A stretch of DNA of 64,000 nt from Clostridium aceticum (GCF_001042715.1 NZ_CP009687.1:62001-126000); one strand, 5' to 3'; shown: positions 52,460 through 60,464, numbered from the stretch's first letter. The notes: generated by a model not told the origin, from the sequence alone. Numbers and translations: made by a program.

Positions 52460-52702
52460 ATGCGTCTAGATAAATATCTTAAAGTCTCAAGAATCATTAA
52501 GCGAAGAACAGTAGCCAAAGAAGCATGTGAGAAGGGCAGGGTTTTTATCAACGGGAAAACAGCTAAGCCAGGGACAGAGGTAGCAATAGGAGATGAAATA
52601 GAGATACAATTTGGTGACCGTTCCCTAAGGGCAGAGATCACACAGATTTCTGAACATGTGAAAAAAGATGAAGCGAAGGAAATGTTTCGGTTGATAGAGT
52701 AA
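52460..52702 (+). CDS. rqcP: S4-domain ribosome quality control protein RqcP (YabO)
   Basis: RqcP binds stalled 50S subunits and helps RqcH add alanine tails. The 80-aa protein is a single S4 domain: MRLDKYLKVSRIIKRRTVAK and the following GRVFINGKTAKPGTEVAIGD. GGAGGGGAG precedes the ATG. Confidence 0.92.
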   Translation: MRLDKYLKVSRIIKRRTVAKEACEKGRVFINGKTAKPGTEVAIGDEIEIQFGDRSLRAEITQISEHVKKDEAKEMFRLIE

Positions 52703-52716
52703 AAAACGTAGTTTTA

Positions 52717-52750
52717 TTGCATAATAGAATAGAAAATGGTATATTATAAT
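52717..52750 (+). promoter_or_regulatory. Promoter of the candidate antitoxin RNA
   Basis: TTGCAT at 52717-52722 and TATATT at 52740-52745 are 17 bp apart; TATAAT at 52745-52750 is an alternative -10. Transcription should start near 52752. Confidence 0.6.
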
Positions 52751-52751
52751 T

Positions 52752-52831
52752 AATAAAGAATATTTGTAGTAAAAAGATGGGACGATTGTATTCATAAGAA
52801 AAACAGGTGGTGGGCACCTGTTTTTCTTTTT
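52752..52831 (+). ncRNA. Candidate type I antitoxin RNA
   Basis: A short RNA of about 80 nt is predicted from the promoter above to the hairpin at 52799-52825. Positions 52776-52794 (GATGGGACGATTGTATTCA) repeat 52928-52946 (GATGGGACAATTGTGTTCA) with 17 of 19 identical bases. As the peptide gene lies on the other strand, the RNA is complementary to the peptide's ribosome site edge and start codon. It contains no reading frame with a ribosome site. It resembles RNA II of the pAD1 par system in plan. Confidence 0.6.
52799..52831. terminator. Shared bidirectional terminator of the candidate toxin-antitoxin pair
   Basis: A perfect 11-bp stem AAAAACAGGTG/CACCTGTTTTT with a GTGGG loop is followed by TTTTTCTTTTT on the plus strand and TTTTTCTTA on the minus strand, so it can stop transcripts from both sides. 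Confidence 0.85.
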
Positions 52832-52832
52832 G

Positions 52833-52937
52833 TTACCTTAAAGTGTGAATTAAAGTAGCTATTGCTGTAATGAGAGCTGCGATGGTTGTAATAAACTTTA
52901 CTATGTACTCTAGCTTGTCTTTTGGTTGATGGGACAA
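52833..52937 (-). CDS. Candidate type I toxin: 34-aa membrane peptide
   Basis: The frame starts with TTG (52937-52935), nine bases after a near-perfect AAAGGAGGTG. Residues 1-11 are charged (MSHQPKDKLEY). Residues 12-33 are one hydrophobic helix (IVKFITTIAALITAIATLIH), ending in Arg34. A minus-strand TATAAT (52976-52971), a leader hairpin CCTCC/GGAGG that hides the ribosome site, and a terminator complete the unit. Size and topology fit type I toxins, but the sequence is not Fst, Ldr, TxpA or Bsr as I know them. It may be a new family. Confidence 0.65.
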   Translation of the reverse strand: MSHQPKDKLEYIVKFITTIAALITAIATLIHTLR

Positions 52938-52946
52938 TTGTGTTCA

Positions 52947-52962
52947 CCTCCTTTCATGGAGG
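52947..52962 (-). promoter_or_regulatory. Leader hairpin sequestering the toxin ribosome binding site
   Basis: On the minus strand CCTCC, a six-base loop ATGAAA and GGAGG form a hairpin at the very 5' end of the predicted mRNA. The GGAGG is the ribosome binding site of the 34-aa frame. Confidence 0.6.
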
Positions 52963-52970
52963 ATAGGCAT

Positions 52971-52998
52971 ATTATACCACAATTATAGTAACTTTAAA
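52971..52998 (-). promoter_or_regulatory. Promoter of the candidate toxin gene
   Basis: Read on the minus strand, TTTAAA (52998-52993), a 16-bp spacer and TATAAT (52976-52971). The start point should be near 52964, giving an mRNA of about 165 nt. Confidence 0.5.
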
Positions 52999-53123
52999 TA
53001 ACAAAAAGAACGTATGTTCGAAGATGTTATCGAAAAATTTGTATAGGAATTCCTTTTATTTCAAATACTAATCACATCTACAGCTTGAAAACTCAGAGAA
53101 TTTTTGATAAGGAGAGGATTCCT

Positions 53124-54122
53124 ATGAAGAGATTAAAGAAATTAGGAGTATTGTTATTGGCGATTATACTAGTACTGTCTTTAGCAGGCTGCCGTGTAGA
53201 AAGGCGTCCTGAAGGACCTGATACAGAAGAAACACCTCAACAAACAGAGGAAACCCCTGAAATTCCAGAATCTATTAGTCAGGGTGAAGGACAGGAGCCT
53301 AGACTAACAGTGCATATCGTGGAAACAGGAGAGTCTAGGGAAATGGATTTTGAAGAATATCTGCCAGGGGTATTGGCAGGAGAGATGCAAAATGATTGGC
53401 CAATGGAGGCCTTAAAGGCTCAAGCTATTTTGGCTAGGACCTATGTTATGGAATTTGTTGCAGACATGGGAGGTTCAAAGTACGAGGGAGCAGATGTATC
53501 TACAGATATTGAAGAAGCTCAAGCATGGAATGAGGAAGGGATCAATGAGAGAATTATACAAGCTGTCAACGATACGAGGGGACAAGTGGCTGTACATAAC
53601 AATGAGTATATTAAAGCATGGTTTCATGCCCATGCAGCAGGACAAACAGCTATGGCTGTAGAAGGTTTAGGTTTAGATGGTGAAGATCCCCCTTATATTC
53701 ATTCTGTTGAATCCCCAGACTCAGAGGAAGCACCAGAGGATGATGTCAACTGGAGTGAAACCTTCACAAAGGCAGAGGTTATTCAAGCTGTTCAGACTAC
53801 AGGTCAGGAGCCAGGAGATTTTGACAGTATTGAAGTGGTAGAAGCAGGTCCCTCTGGAAGAGCTTATAAACTGCAGATAGGAGAAGCGGTTGTTATAGGA
53901 CCAGCCTTTAGATTAGCCCTAGGCAGCACAAGAATGAAATCCAATCAACTACAAGATATCTCCGTCGAAGGAGATCAAGTGACCTTCACCGGCACAGGGT
54001 ATGGTCATGGTGTTGGTATGAGCCAGTGGGGTGCTTACCAAATGGCTGAAGAAGGAAGAAATGCAGAAGAAATCGTAAAACACTATTTTAAAGATATAGA
54101 AGTTATTAAATTATGGGAATAA
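53124..54122 (+). CDS. SpoIID/LytB-domain lipoprotein
   Basis: SpoIID-type proteins are lytic transglycosylases that trim peptidoglycan during engulfment. The 332-aa protein has the lipobox LAGC (Cys20), a Glu/Thr/Pro linker, and the domain with EYLPGVLAGEM, EALKAQAILARTYVMEF, the central AWFHAHAAGQTA and the late TGTGYGHGVGMSQWGAYQMA. It is lipid-anchored rather than membrane-spanning, so it is not the classical SpoIID itself. The ATG at 53124 follows AAGGAGAGG. Together with the toxin locus it interrupts the rqcP-yabP neighbourhood. Confidence 0.88.
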   Translation: MKRLKKLGVLLLAIILVLSLAGCRVERRPEGPDTEETPQQTEETPEIPESISQGEGQEPRLTVHIVETGESREMDFEEYLPGVLAGEMQNDWPMEALKAQAILARTYVMEFVADMGGSKYEGADVSTDIEEAQAWNEEGINERIIQAVNDTRGQVAVHNNEYIKAWFHAHAAGQTAMAVEGLGLDGEDPPYIHSVESPDSEEAPEDDVNWSETFTKAEVIQAVQTTGQEPGDFDSIEVVEAGPSGRAYKLQIGEAVVIGPAFRLALGSTRMKSNQLQDISVEGDQVTFTGTGYGHGVGMSQWGAYQMAEEGRNAEEIVKHYFKDIEVIKLWE

Positions 54123-54148
54123 AAGCCGCTTTTGCGGCTTTTATTATT
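54121..54148 (+). terminator. Terminator after the SpoIID-like gene
   Basis: AAAAGCCGC and GCGGCTTTT pair around TTTT at the stop codon. Confidence 0.85.
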
Positions 54149-54212
54149 TAGCCTCTATTAAGTACTATTGTTGATTTTTCACTAGATAATCATAGCAACA
54201 GCTAATGAAGGC

Positions 54213-54290
54213 TTTGTCATCCTGAAGGAACTGAAGGATCTTAATTAATAGCACTGATGATAAGATCCTTCGCTATCCCTAGGATGACAC
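54213..54290. repeat. Family A repeat, core-only copy 8
   Basis: Only the inner modules remain: TTTGTCATCCTGAAGG...GAAGGATCTTA and TAAGATCCTTCGC...AGGATGACA, arranged as a palindrome. The AGCGTTAACTTAA ends are missing. Confidence 0.75.
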
Positions 54291-54390
54291 TGATTGCAAT
54301 ATTTAAAATATTTTATACATAATGGACGAATCCTTTGGAATACACATAAATTAAGAGAAAAGCATCTTAAGCCAAAGGTAGGTGAATATG

Positions 54391-54681
54391 ATGGAAGAAC
54401 GAAAAACCAATCGCATTAAAGGCCACAGCCTTATATTAGAAAATAGAGAAAAGTTATCGGTTTCTGGAGTGGAGCATGTCAATACTTTTAACAGTGAGCT
54501 AATCGTAGTGGAAACCATAGCAGGAGTGATTACCATCAAGGGAGAGGAATTGGACGTAAAAAAACTAAACCTAGAGGAAGGGCAGGTATCTATCACTGGT
54601 ACCGTCCATGCTATGACTTATAGCAGTCGGGATTCCTTAACAGCTAAAAGCTCAGGTTTCTTTAATAAGATTTTTAAATAA
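54391..54681 (+). CDS. yabP: Sporulation protein YabP
   Basis: YabP is needed for sporulation and is controlled by sigma-E in Bacillus. The protein of about 96 aa has HSLILENREKLSVSGVEHVN and the strand pattern ITIKGEELDVKKLNLEEGQV typical of the YabP/YqfC family. AGGTAGGTGA precedes ATG codons at 54388 and 54391. A CATAAATT box near 54345 resembles a sigma-E -10 but lacks a good -35. Confidence 0.9.
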   Translation: MEERKTNRIKGHSLILENREKLSVSGVEHVNTFNSELIVVETIAGVITIKGEELDVKKLNLEEGQVSITGTVHAMTYSSRDSLTAKSSGFFNKIFK

Positions 54682-54790
54682 CTGCCGATAAAATCATCGG
54701 CAGTTTTTTTATTGAGGGATAGTCACCAAACAAGCTATAAAAGAATATAATAACTATGAGTTCTTAATTATCAATTTATAAGGCGGTGAA

Positions 54791-55300
54791 ATGATGATTT
54801 CCATATCACAAGAAACCTATATACTGCTGGCCACTATCTACGGAGGAATTTTAATCGGATTTATATACGATCTCTATAAAATCTTTAGAAGGATTTTTCA
54901 TCCAAAAAAAATCGCCACTTTAATACAGGATTTTCTTTTTTGGCTCATTATAGCTATTGTGGCTTTTTATGTACTGATTATTAGCAATCAAGGAGCTCTA
55001 AGGTTTTATAATTTTCTAGGTTTTTTAATAGGTGCTGCCACCTATACCTTCCTCTTAAGCCATATTGTTGTAAAAGGTATACTTCTTTTGCTAAGAGCAA
55101 TAAAACGCTTCTTATATGACCTTTACCAAATCATTATCTATCCTTTTCATGTAGGATTATGTCTAATAGAGGTACCTTGTTCCTATTGCAAAAGGAAAAC
55201 AAAGCCTATATACTATAAGACAAAGAAATATTTTAAACTGCCGGGGAGAATGATGGAAAGAACGAAGAAAAACATCTCTACCTATTTTAAGAAAAAGTAA
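54791..55300 (+). CDS. yabQ: Spore cortex biosynthesis protein YabQ
   Basis: This 169-aa protein has about four membrane segments in residues 1-110 (TYILLATIYGGILIGFIYDLY, VAFYVLIISNQGALRFYNFLG), and a basic cytoplasmic tail. It is needed for the spore cortex. A hairpin-like CTGCCGATAAAATCATCGGCAG stretch separates yabP and yabQ. GGCGGTGA lies before the ATG. Confidence 0.88.
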   Translation: MMISISQETYILLATIYGGILIGFIYDLYKIFRRIFHPKKIATLIQDFLFWLIIAIVAFYVLIISNQGALRFYNFLGFLIGAATYTFLLSHIVVKGILLLLRAIKRFLYDLYQIIIYPFHVGLCLIEVPCSYCKRKTKPIYYKTKKYFKLPGRMMERTKKNISTYFKKK

Positions 55301-55315
55301 ATAAGGGGTGTTGTT

Positions 55316-55609
55316 GTGCAGAAGAAAAAGAGGAGAAATAAAACCAAACAAATAGGGATAGGTATATTATGTCTAGTAGGTTGCTACATGGCCATTACGT
55401 TGTACCAGCAAAAACAGGAAATGAACTGGTTAGAGCAACAGGAGATCAACTATGTACAGCAGATAGAAGGAATCCAAAGAGATATTGAGAGCCTACAGCA
55501 ACAGCTAGAAATCAGTAATGATGACGAGTATATAGAAAAAATAGCAAGACAGCAGTTGAAAATGATTGGGACGGATGAAATACTTATTATAGATATTGGA
55601 CAACAGTAA
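55316..55609 (+). CDS. divIC: Cell division protein DivIC (FtsB family)
   Basis: DivIC is part of the FtsL-DivIB-DivIC complex at the septum. The 97-aa protein has a basic N-terminus, one membrane helix (IGIGILCLVGCYMAITLY), a coiled coil (residues 31-68) and the family ending DDEYIEKIARQQLKMIG. The start is GTG at 55316 after AAGGGGTG. Confidence 0.9.
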   Translation: MQKKKRRNKTKQIGIGILCLVGCYMAITLYQQKQEMNWLEQQEINYVQQIEGIQRDIESLQQQLEISNDDEYIEKIARQQLKMIGTDEILIIDIGQQ

Positions 55610-55626
55610 AAATAAAATTTCTCTAC

Positions 55627-55655
55627 TTGAGTCATTACATAGAATCTGATATAAT
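55627..55655 (+). promoter_or_regulatory. Promoter before yabR
   Basis: TTGAGT (55627-55632), 17 bp and TATAAT (55650-55655). Confidence 0.7.
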
Positions 55656-55718
55656 ATAAATGGCAAATTACAATCATTTGATTTGCAAATCAATTGTTCA
55701 AGGAGGAAGATTACTTTT

Positions 55719-56138
55719 ATGCTGGTAGAGGAAGGTAAGATTATAGAAGGCACAGTTTCAGGTATCACAAACTTTGGTGCTTTCATTGATCTTGGAGAAG
55801 GTAAAACGGGATTAGTGCACATTTCAGAGGTTGCAGATGATTACGTAAAAAATATTCATGATTATCTAAAGGATAAGCAAAAAGTAAAGGTAAAGGTATT
55901 ATCTATTGGTAAGGATGGAAAAATCAGCCTATCTATTCGACAAGCTGCTGCACAAAATAAAAAGTCCGTTAGACCTGCAGAAGTAGATTGGAGTATAAAG
56001 GAGGATGACTCCACCAGAATGACCTTTGACGATAAGATTAGCAGATTTATGAAGGACAGCGAAGAAAAGATGCAAGTCCTAAAAGCTAAAACCAAGGCCA
56101 ATGGTCGAAGAGGCAATGGGTTTAGAAATAAAATATAA
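55719..56138 (+). CDS. yabR: S1 RNA-binding domain protein YabR
   Basis: This 139-aa protein has a single S1 domain at the N-terminus (GKIIEGTVSGITNFGAFIDL, then GLVHISEVADDYV) and a basic C-terminal tail. It is the usual neighbour between divIC and spoIIE. The ATG at 55719 follows AGGAGGAAGA with slightly long spacing. A general role in RNA binding is all that can be inferred. Confidence 0.88.
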   Translation: MLVEEGKIIEGTVSGITNFGAFIDLGEGKTGLVHISEVADDYVKNIHDYLKDKQKVKVKVLSIGKDGKISLSIRQAAAQNKKSVRPAEVDWSIKEDDSTRMTFDDKISRFMKDSEEKMQVLKAKTKANGRRGNGFRNKI

Positions 56139-56145
56139 AACAACC

Positions 56146-56170
56146 GCCAGGGGAGAACCTGGCTTTTTTT
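56146..56170 (+). terminator. Terminator after yabR
   Basis: GCCAGG and CCTGGC pair around a short loop, followed by seven T residues. Confidence 0.8.
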
Positions 56171-56204
56171 ATACGACGAAATCATTTGATTATATAGCGG
56201 AATT

Positions 56205-56356
56205 ATAGGGATAGCAGACTGCGTGAAAACTAGCCGTAGTCGTGTTTTTGTCATTCTTCGCTACCCTCAGGGTGACAGTTCTGGGACAGATTGATGCTTC
56301 CAGTGTTGCCAAAGGCTAGTACAGGACCGAAGGCAAAACGATGGCGTTGTCCCTAT
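56205..56356. repeat. Family B repeat, divergent copy 5
   Basis: The ends TAGGGATAGCAGACTGCGTG and TTGTCCCTAT are complementary; GTGTTTTTGTCATTC and CCCTCAGGGTGACAG are kept. The right part, with GGCTAGTACAGGACCGAAGG, differs from other copies. Confidence 0.7.
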
Positions 56357-56374
56357 GATGTATAGGAGGAAAAA

Positions 56375-57280
56375 ATGAAAAAATATGCTGCGATTGATAT
56401 TGGTACCAATTCTATGCGACTGCTTTTGGCAGACGTAGAAGGAACCAGGATCTTACATAGAAGCAAAGAAATCAATACCACCCGCATAGGCCAAGCGGTA
56501 GACCAAGAGGGTCTTATTACAAAAGAAGGTATGGAAAGAAATCTTCAAGCTTTTGAAGATTTTGTAAAGAAGGCTAGAGCATACCAAGCAGAAAAGATTT
56601 TTGCTATTGCCACCAGTGCCGTAAGGGATGCTAAGAATGGCAGAGACTTTGTTCAGGCTGCTTTTGATAAGACAGGCATCACTATAGAAATACTAACGGG
56701 AAAGCAAGAGGCAGAAATGGGATATAGAGGTGTACTGATGGGTCTAGAGTACCTAGATCAAGAAACCCTTGTGATAGATATAGGGGGAGGCAGCACAGAG
56801 TTTATCTTAGGACAAGGTATAAATTTACAAGAACTCATTAGCGAAAACGTAGGTGCTGTTAGAATGACGGAGAGGGTTGGAGAAGGAGAAGCTTTAGAGG
56901 AAGCCATCCAAAAAGAAATTCAAGCCGCTATAGAGAGATTTAAAAGAAAAAAGATAACACAACTAATAGGTATAGGGGGAACCATTACCACGCTGGCAGC
57001 CCTGCACCAAGAACTAGATCCCTACGATATGGAGAAGGTCCACAACTATTCTTTGTGTATAGAGGATATTGATACAATCAAAGAAAAACTGGCGGTCCTT
57101 ACAATAGAAGAAAGAAGAAAGCTAAAAGGAATCCATCCTAAGAGAGCAGATATTATTGTAGCAGGAGTAACGATTTTACAAGTCATTATGAAAAGTTTAA
57201 CGATACCTTCTATTATTGTCAGTGAATACGATAATTTAGAGGGATTAGTTCATGAAAAATTGCAACTTACTATTTTATAG
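56375..57280 (+). CDS. ppx: Ppx/GppA family phosphatase
   Basis: This 301-aa protein of the ASKHA fold hydrolyses polyphosphate or pppGpp. It has the N-terminal AAIDIGTNSMRLLLADV, FAIATSAVRDAKNG, the glycine-rich VIDIGGGSTEFILG and LIGIGGTITTLAAL. It lacks the C-terminal HD part of long exopolyphosphatases. ATAGGAGG precedes the ATG. Order yabR-ppx-spoIIE is common in clostridia. Confidence 0.9.
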   Translation: MKKYAAIDIGTNSMRLLLADVEGTRILHRSKEINTTRIGQAVDQEGLITKEGMERNLQAFEDFVKKARAYQAEKIFAIATSAVRDAKNGRDFVQAAFDKTGITIEILTGKQEAEMGYRGVLMGLEYLDQETLVIDIGGGSTEFILGQGINLQELISENVGAVRMTERVGEGEALEEAIQKEIQAAIERFKRKKITQLIGIGGTITTLAALHQELDPYDMEKVHNYSLCIEDIDTIKEKLAVLTIEERRKLKGIHPKRADIIVAGVTILQVIMKSLTIPSIIVSEYDNLEGLVHEKLQLTIL

Positions 57281-57296
57281 CAGGTTGCAATTTTTT
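57256..57296 (+). terminator. Terminator overlapping the end of ppx
   Basis: AAAATTGCAAC, inside the last ppx codons, pairs with GTTGCAATTTT beyond the stop codon. Confidence 0.8.
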
Positions 57297-57416
57297 ATAC
57301 GTAAAACTTTTCTTCACAAACCACAAGACTTCGTCAAAAAAACATGTCTTTTCTTAACTGATCTTCCGCCTATAGTGCTTTGATCTTGTAATACCCACCA
57401 TATATTTCAACTTTTT

Positions 57417-57503
57417 TGTCAAAATCATCAAAGTAATTGTCTAAAGTTTTTTAAAGAGAATCCCCTATTCTTGACAAATCTTTTAAGAATTCTCTGATAA
57501 AAT
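57417..57503 (+). promoter_or_regulatory. Spo0A-type promoter of spoIIE
   Basis: TTGACA (57471-57476) and TAAAAT (57498-57503) stand 21 bp apart, the unusual spacing known for the Spo0A-activated spoIIE and spoIIG promoters of Bacillus. Upstream TGTCAAA (57417-57423) and TGTCTAA (57439-57445) each match the 0A box TGTCGAA in six of seven bases. Confidence 0.7.
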
Positions 57504-57567
57504 AACCCTAACCACACACTAGAAACTTCAGTTTCTTAATCTTAGTTTTAAATTGGGGGGATAATCT

Positions 57568-59943
57568 ATGGCAGAAAAGCCGACGGTACTACCGGTACAC
57601 TTGAGTAGAGAAAAAAAATCGATACTTACATCTTTGAACAAAAAACTAATTCTATTAAATATGATGGCTTTTTTATTAGGTAGGGCAGGAATCCTTCAAG
57701 GACTCACTCCTTTTGGTATAGGTTTCTTTGCAGCCTTCAGTCACAAAGATAGAAAATATGCATCTTTAGGGATTACTACATTACTAGGCGTTATGACGAT
57801 TAAAGGCGTCTATGAAAGTATTCCCTACGGTATTACATTAGGAATTATTTACTTGCTATTCCACTATGTATTAGACCTAAGAAAAGTGAAGACTTTAAAG
57901 GCTGCCTTCATCAGCGGATTTGTTTACCTTACAGTAGGCACTATTGCTTTAAGTTTTCAAAACTTTTATCTTTATGATGTAATGATGGTTAGTTTTGAGG
58001 CTTTGGTGATTTTTGTTACTGTATATATTTCATCCTATGCCTTGCCCATTATTACAGAGAGTAGAAGTCGCAAAATTTTATCTACAGAAGAAATTATTTG
58101 TGTAGCCATATTAATGGCCATCGGCCTAACCGGTATTCAAGAAGTAAGCATCCTTGACCTATCTTTGAAAAATAGTATAGCCATCCTTCTAACCATTTTA
58201 TTTGCATATAATGGGGGGACAGCTGTAGGGGCATCAGTTGGGGTTACTTTGGGATTGATTACTAGTATGTCCATCGCTGGTACACCGCCAGTGATTATAG
58301 GGATCTTTGGGTTTTCAGGCTTATTAGCAGGAATCTTTAAAGATACAGGAAAACTTGGGACAGGCCTGGGGTTTTTGATGGGTAATGCGATTTTAACCTT
58401 CTATATTAATGGTTATTATGAGGTGTTTATTCAATTTAGAGAAGTGTTTTTAGCTTTTGCTTTATTCCTCCTGTTGCCAGCAGCCTGGATTGAACAATTA
58501 GAAAAATTTACAAACAATCCAAAAAGTATCATTTATGCTGATCAAAGCCACAGTGAGAGGATGAAAAAGCAAACCTATGAAAAACTCATGGAGTTTTCTA
58601 GTGCGTTTCACGAGTTGGCGGCAACCTTCGAAAAGGTTTCAGATAAATACGAGATTTTCGAAAGAGATGATTTAACTAACCTCATTCAAGAGGTGGCAAA
58701 TCATACTTGTTACAAGTGTGGCATGAAGAGAAGTTGTTGGGAAAAGAATTTTAATACCACGTACCAAAGTATGGCAGATCTATTGGTCTTGATAGAAACT
58801 CGAGACAACATAGAAGTGGAAGCACTACCAGAAGAAATTCGAAAACGTTGTATTCATTCTGAACAAGTAGTAGAAAAAATGACACATCTTTACCAATTAA
58901 GCTACTTAGATATGACATGGAAACAACAGTTTATTGAAAATAGACATTTAGTAGGGGAGCAGTTTCACGGTGTATCAGAGGTAATCCGACAGATGGCAAA
59001 GGATTTAAGTGGCGAAACTACCTTTGATATAGATTTGGAGAATGATTTGTATGTAGCCTTAGATAAGGCAGGTCTATCGGTAAAAAATATCATGGTTACT
59101 AATCACCAAGGGGGTAACCTAGAAATTACGATAGAGAAAAACCCTTGTTATCATAGAGAGAGCTGTACGAACAACTTCATACCAGTTATTTCTGAAGCAG
59201 TTGGCAGTAAACTTGTAAAAAAACCCGGTACCTGTAGTTATCAGAGGGATGGAGAGGGCTGTAGCTTCACTTTGGTGAAGGCTAATCAGTATACCGCCGT
59301 CACAAAAGTTGCTAAGATGACGAAGTCAGGAAATCTTTTATCGGGGGATACCTACACCTTTATGGATATCAAGGACAATCAATACTTAACGGCTATAAGC
59401 GATGGCATGGGCACAGGAGATAAAGCCCATCGTCAATCAAGTGCTACAATTACAATGCTGGAAAAAATGATGGAAACAGGATTTGATCGGGAGGTGGCGA
59501 TAAAGACCATTAATTCAATGTTGATGTTGAAATCATCGGAAGAAATCTTTTCAACGTTAGATATGGCCTTAATAGATTTATGTAAAGGAAAAGCAGACTT
59601 TGTTAAAATTGGAGGTGCACAAAGCTTTATCAAAAGAAATCAAACAACCATAGAGACAATACATTCTTCTACTTTGCCGATAGGGATTCTAAAAGATATC
59701 CAATATAATGAAAATGTGCAAAATATAGAAGATGGAGACTTGATCATTATGGTTTCGGACGGTATATTGGAGGTGAATAAAGAAGAAGGAGAACAGTGGT
59801 TGGAGGAATTCTTGGCCAGCGTAGAAACAAGAAATCCCCAAGACTTAGCGGATAGAATCTTAGAAAAGGCGCTGCACTTAAATAATAATAAAGTAAAGGA
59901 TGATATGACGGTACTGGTAACCAAAATTTTTAAGGCAGCGTAG
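57568..59943 (+). CDS. spoIIE: Stage II sporulation protein E
   Basis: SpoIIE is the membrane phosphatase that dephosphorylates SpoIIAA and so frees sigma-F in the forespore. The 791-aa protein has about ten membrane segments in its first 310 residues, a central cysteine-containing oligomerisation region (CYKCGMKRSCW) and a C-terminal PP2C domain with AISDGMGTGDKAHRQSS and IMVSDGILEV. GGGGGGATA lies before the ATG. Confidence 0.95.
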   Translation: MAEKPTVLPVHLSREKKSILTSLNKKLILLNMMAFLLGRAGILQGLTPFGIGFFAAFSHKDRKYASLGITTLLGVMTIKGVYESIPYGITLGIIYLLFHYVLDLRKVKTLKAAFISGFVYLTVGTIALSFQNFYLYDVMMVSFEALVIFVTVYISSYALPIITESRSRKILSTEEIICVAILMAIGLTGIQEVSILDLSLKNSIAILLTILFAYNGGTAVGASVGVTLGLITSMSIAGTPPVIIGIFGFSGLLAGIFKDTGKLGTGLGFLMGNAILTFYINGYYEVFIQFREVFLAFALFLLLPAAWIEQLEKFTNNPKSIIYADQSHSERMKKQTYEKLMEFSSAFHELAATFEKVSDKYEIFERDDLTNLIQEVANHTCYKCGMKRSCWEKNFNTTYQSMADLLVLIETRDNIEVEALPEEIRKRCIHSEQVVEKMTHLYQLSYLDMTWKQQFIENRHLVGEQFHGVSEVIRQMAKDLSGETTFDIDLENDLYVALDKAGLSVKNIMVTNHQGGNLEITIEKNPCYHRESCTNNFIPVISEAVGSKLVKKPGTCSYQRDGEGCSFTLVKANQYTAVTKVAKMTKSGNLLSGDTYTFMDIKDNQYLTAISDGMGTGDKAHRQSSATITMLEKMMETGFDREVAIKTINSMLMLKSSEEIFSTLDMALIDLCKGKADFVKIGGAQSFIKRNQTTIETIHSSTLPIGILKDIQYNENVQNIEDGDLIIMVSDGILEVNKEEGEQWLEEFLASVETRNPQDLADRILEKALHLNNNKVKDDMTVLVTKIFKAA

Positions 59944-60052
59944 GTGAAAAAACAAAGAAAATTTTACAGCATTTAGCTGAAATTTTGAGAGGGTTTTAGA
60001 AAAATTAACGGAAGAAGGGCCTGGAATAAAAAAATATAGAAAAGAGGTGAAA

Positions 60053-60084
60053 AAAAGCCATGCAGGAGACTGCATGGCTTTTCA
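60053..60084 (+). terminator. Hairpin downstream of spoIIE
   Basis: AAAAGCCATGCAG and CTGCATGGCTTTT form a perfect 13-bp stem around GAGA, 110 bp after the spoIIE stop. Confidence 0.75.
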
Positions 60085-60154
60085 AATTGATTACGGCATA
60101 TAAGTTGCTGTTTTAATCATCAAGGGAGAATATGCTTTATCTACCTAGCTGAGT

Positions 60155-60339
60155 CATGGGGACGGCAGGCTGCGCAAAAACTAACGTTATTCGGGTTTTT
60201 GTCATTCTGAACGCAGTGAAGAATCTTGTGTTTTAGACCTTTAAGACCCATTCGCTACGCTCAGGGTGACAATTCTCACGCAGTCTGCCGGTTCATCTGG
60301 CACGTATGTTTTTATGTGCCTGAGGGACTGTCCCCATGG
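60155..60339. repeat. Family B palindromic repeat, full copy 6
   Basis: This copy is almost identical to the one at 9826-10014, with CATGGGGACGGC at the left and CTGTCCCCATGGC at the right. An imperfect direct repeat of about 33 bp (60103-60136 and 60383-60416, TATAAGTT(G/A)CTGT(T/C)TTAATC) flanks it. Nothing else is seen in the 59944-60464 gap. Confidence 0.88.
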
Positions 60340-60464
60340 CGTAGCGGTGATTTGCGGTACACTTGTAAATTTCTACTGCCTGGTATAAGTTACTGTCTTA
60401 ATCATCAGAGGAGAATAGCGAATGTAATATATTTACTACAACTTATATATCTATATTTTTAGCA

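Noticed and set aside
52840-52945. Alternative GTG-initiated frame in the toxin mRNA
   Set aside because: The GTG is part of the ribosome site itself, and the product is polar and unlike any toxin; the TTG frame has correct spacing.
60060-60116. Short frame beginning MQETAWLF after spoIIE
   Set aside because: Its ATG lies in the stem of the terminator hairpin and it is only 18 codons long.
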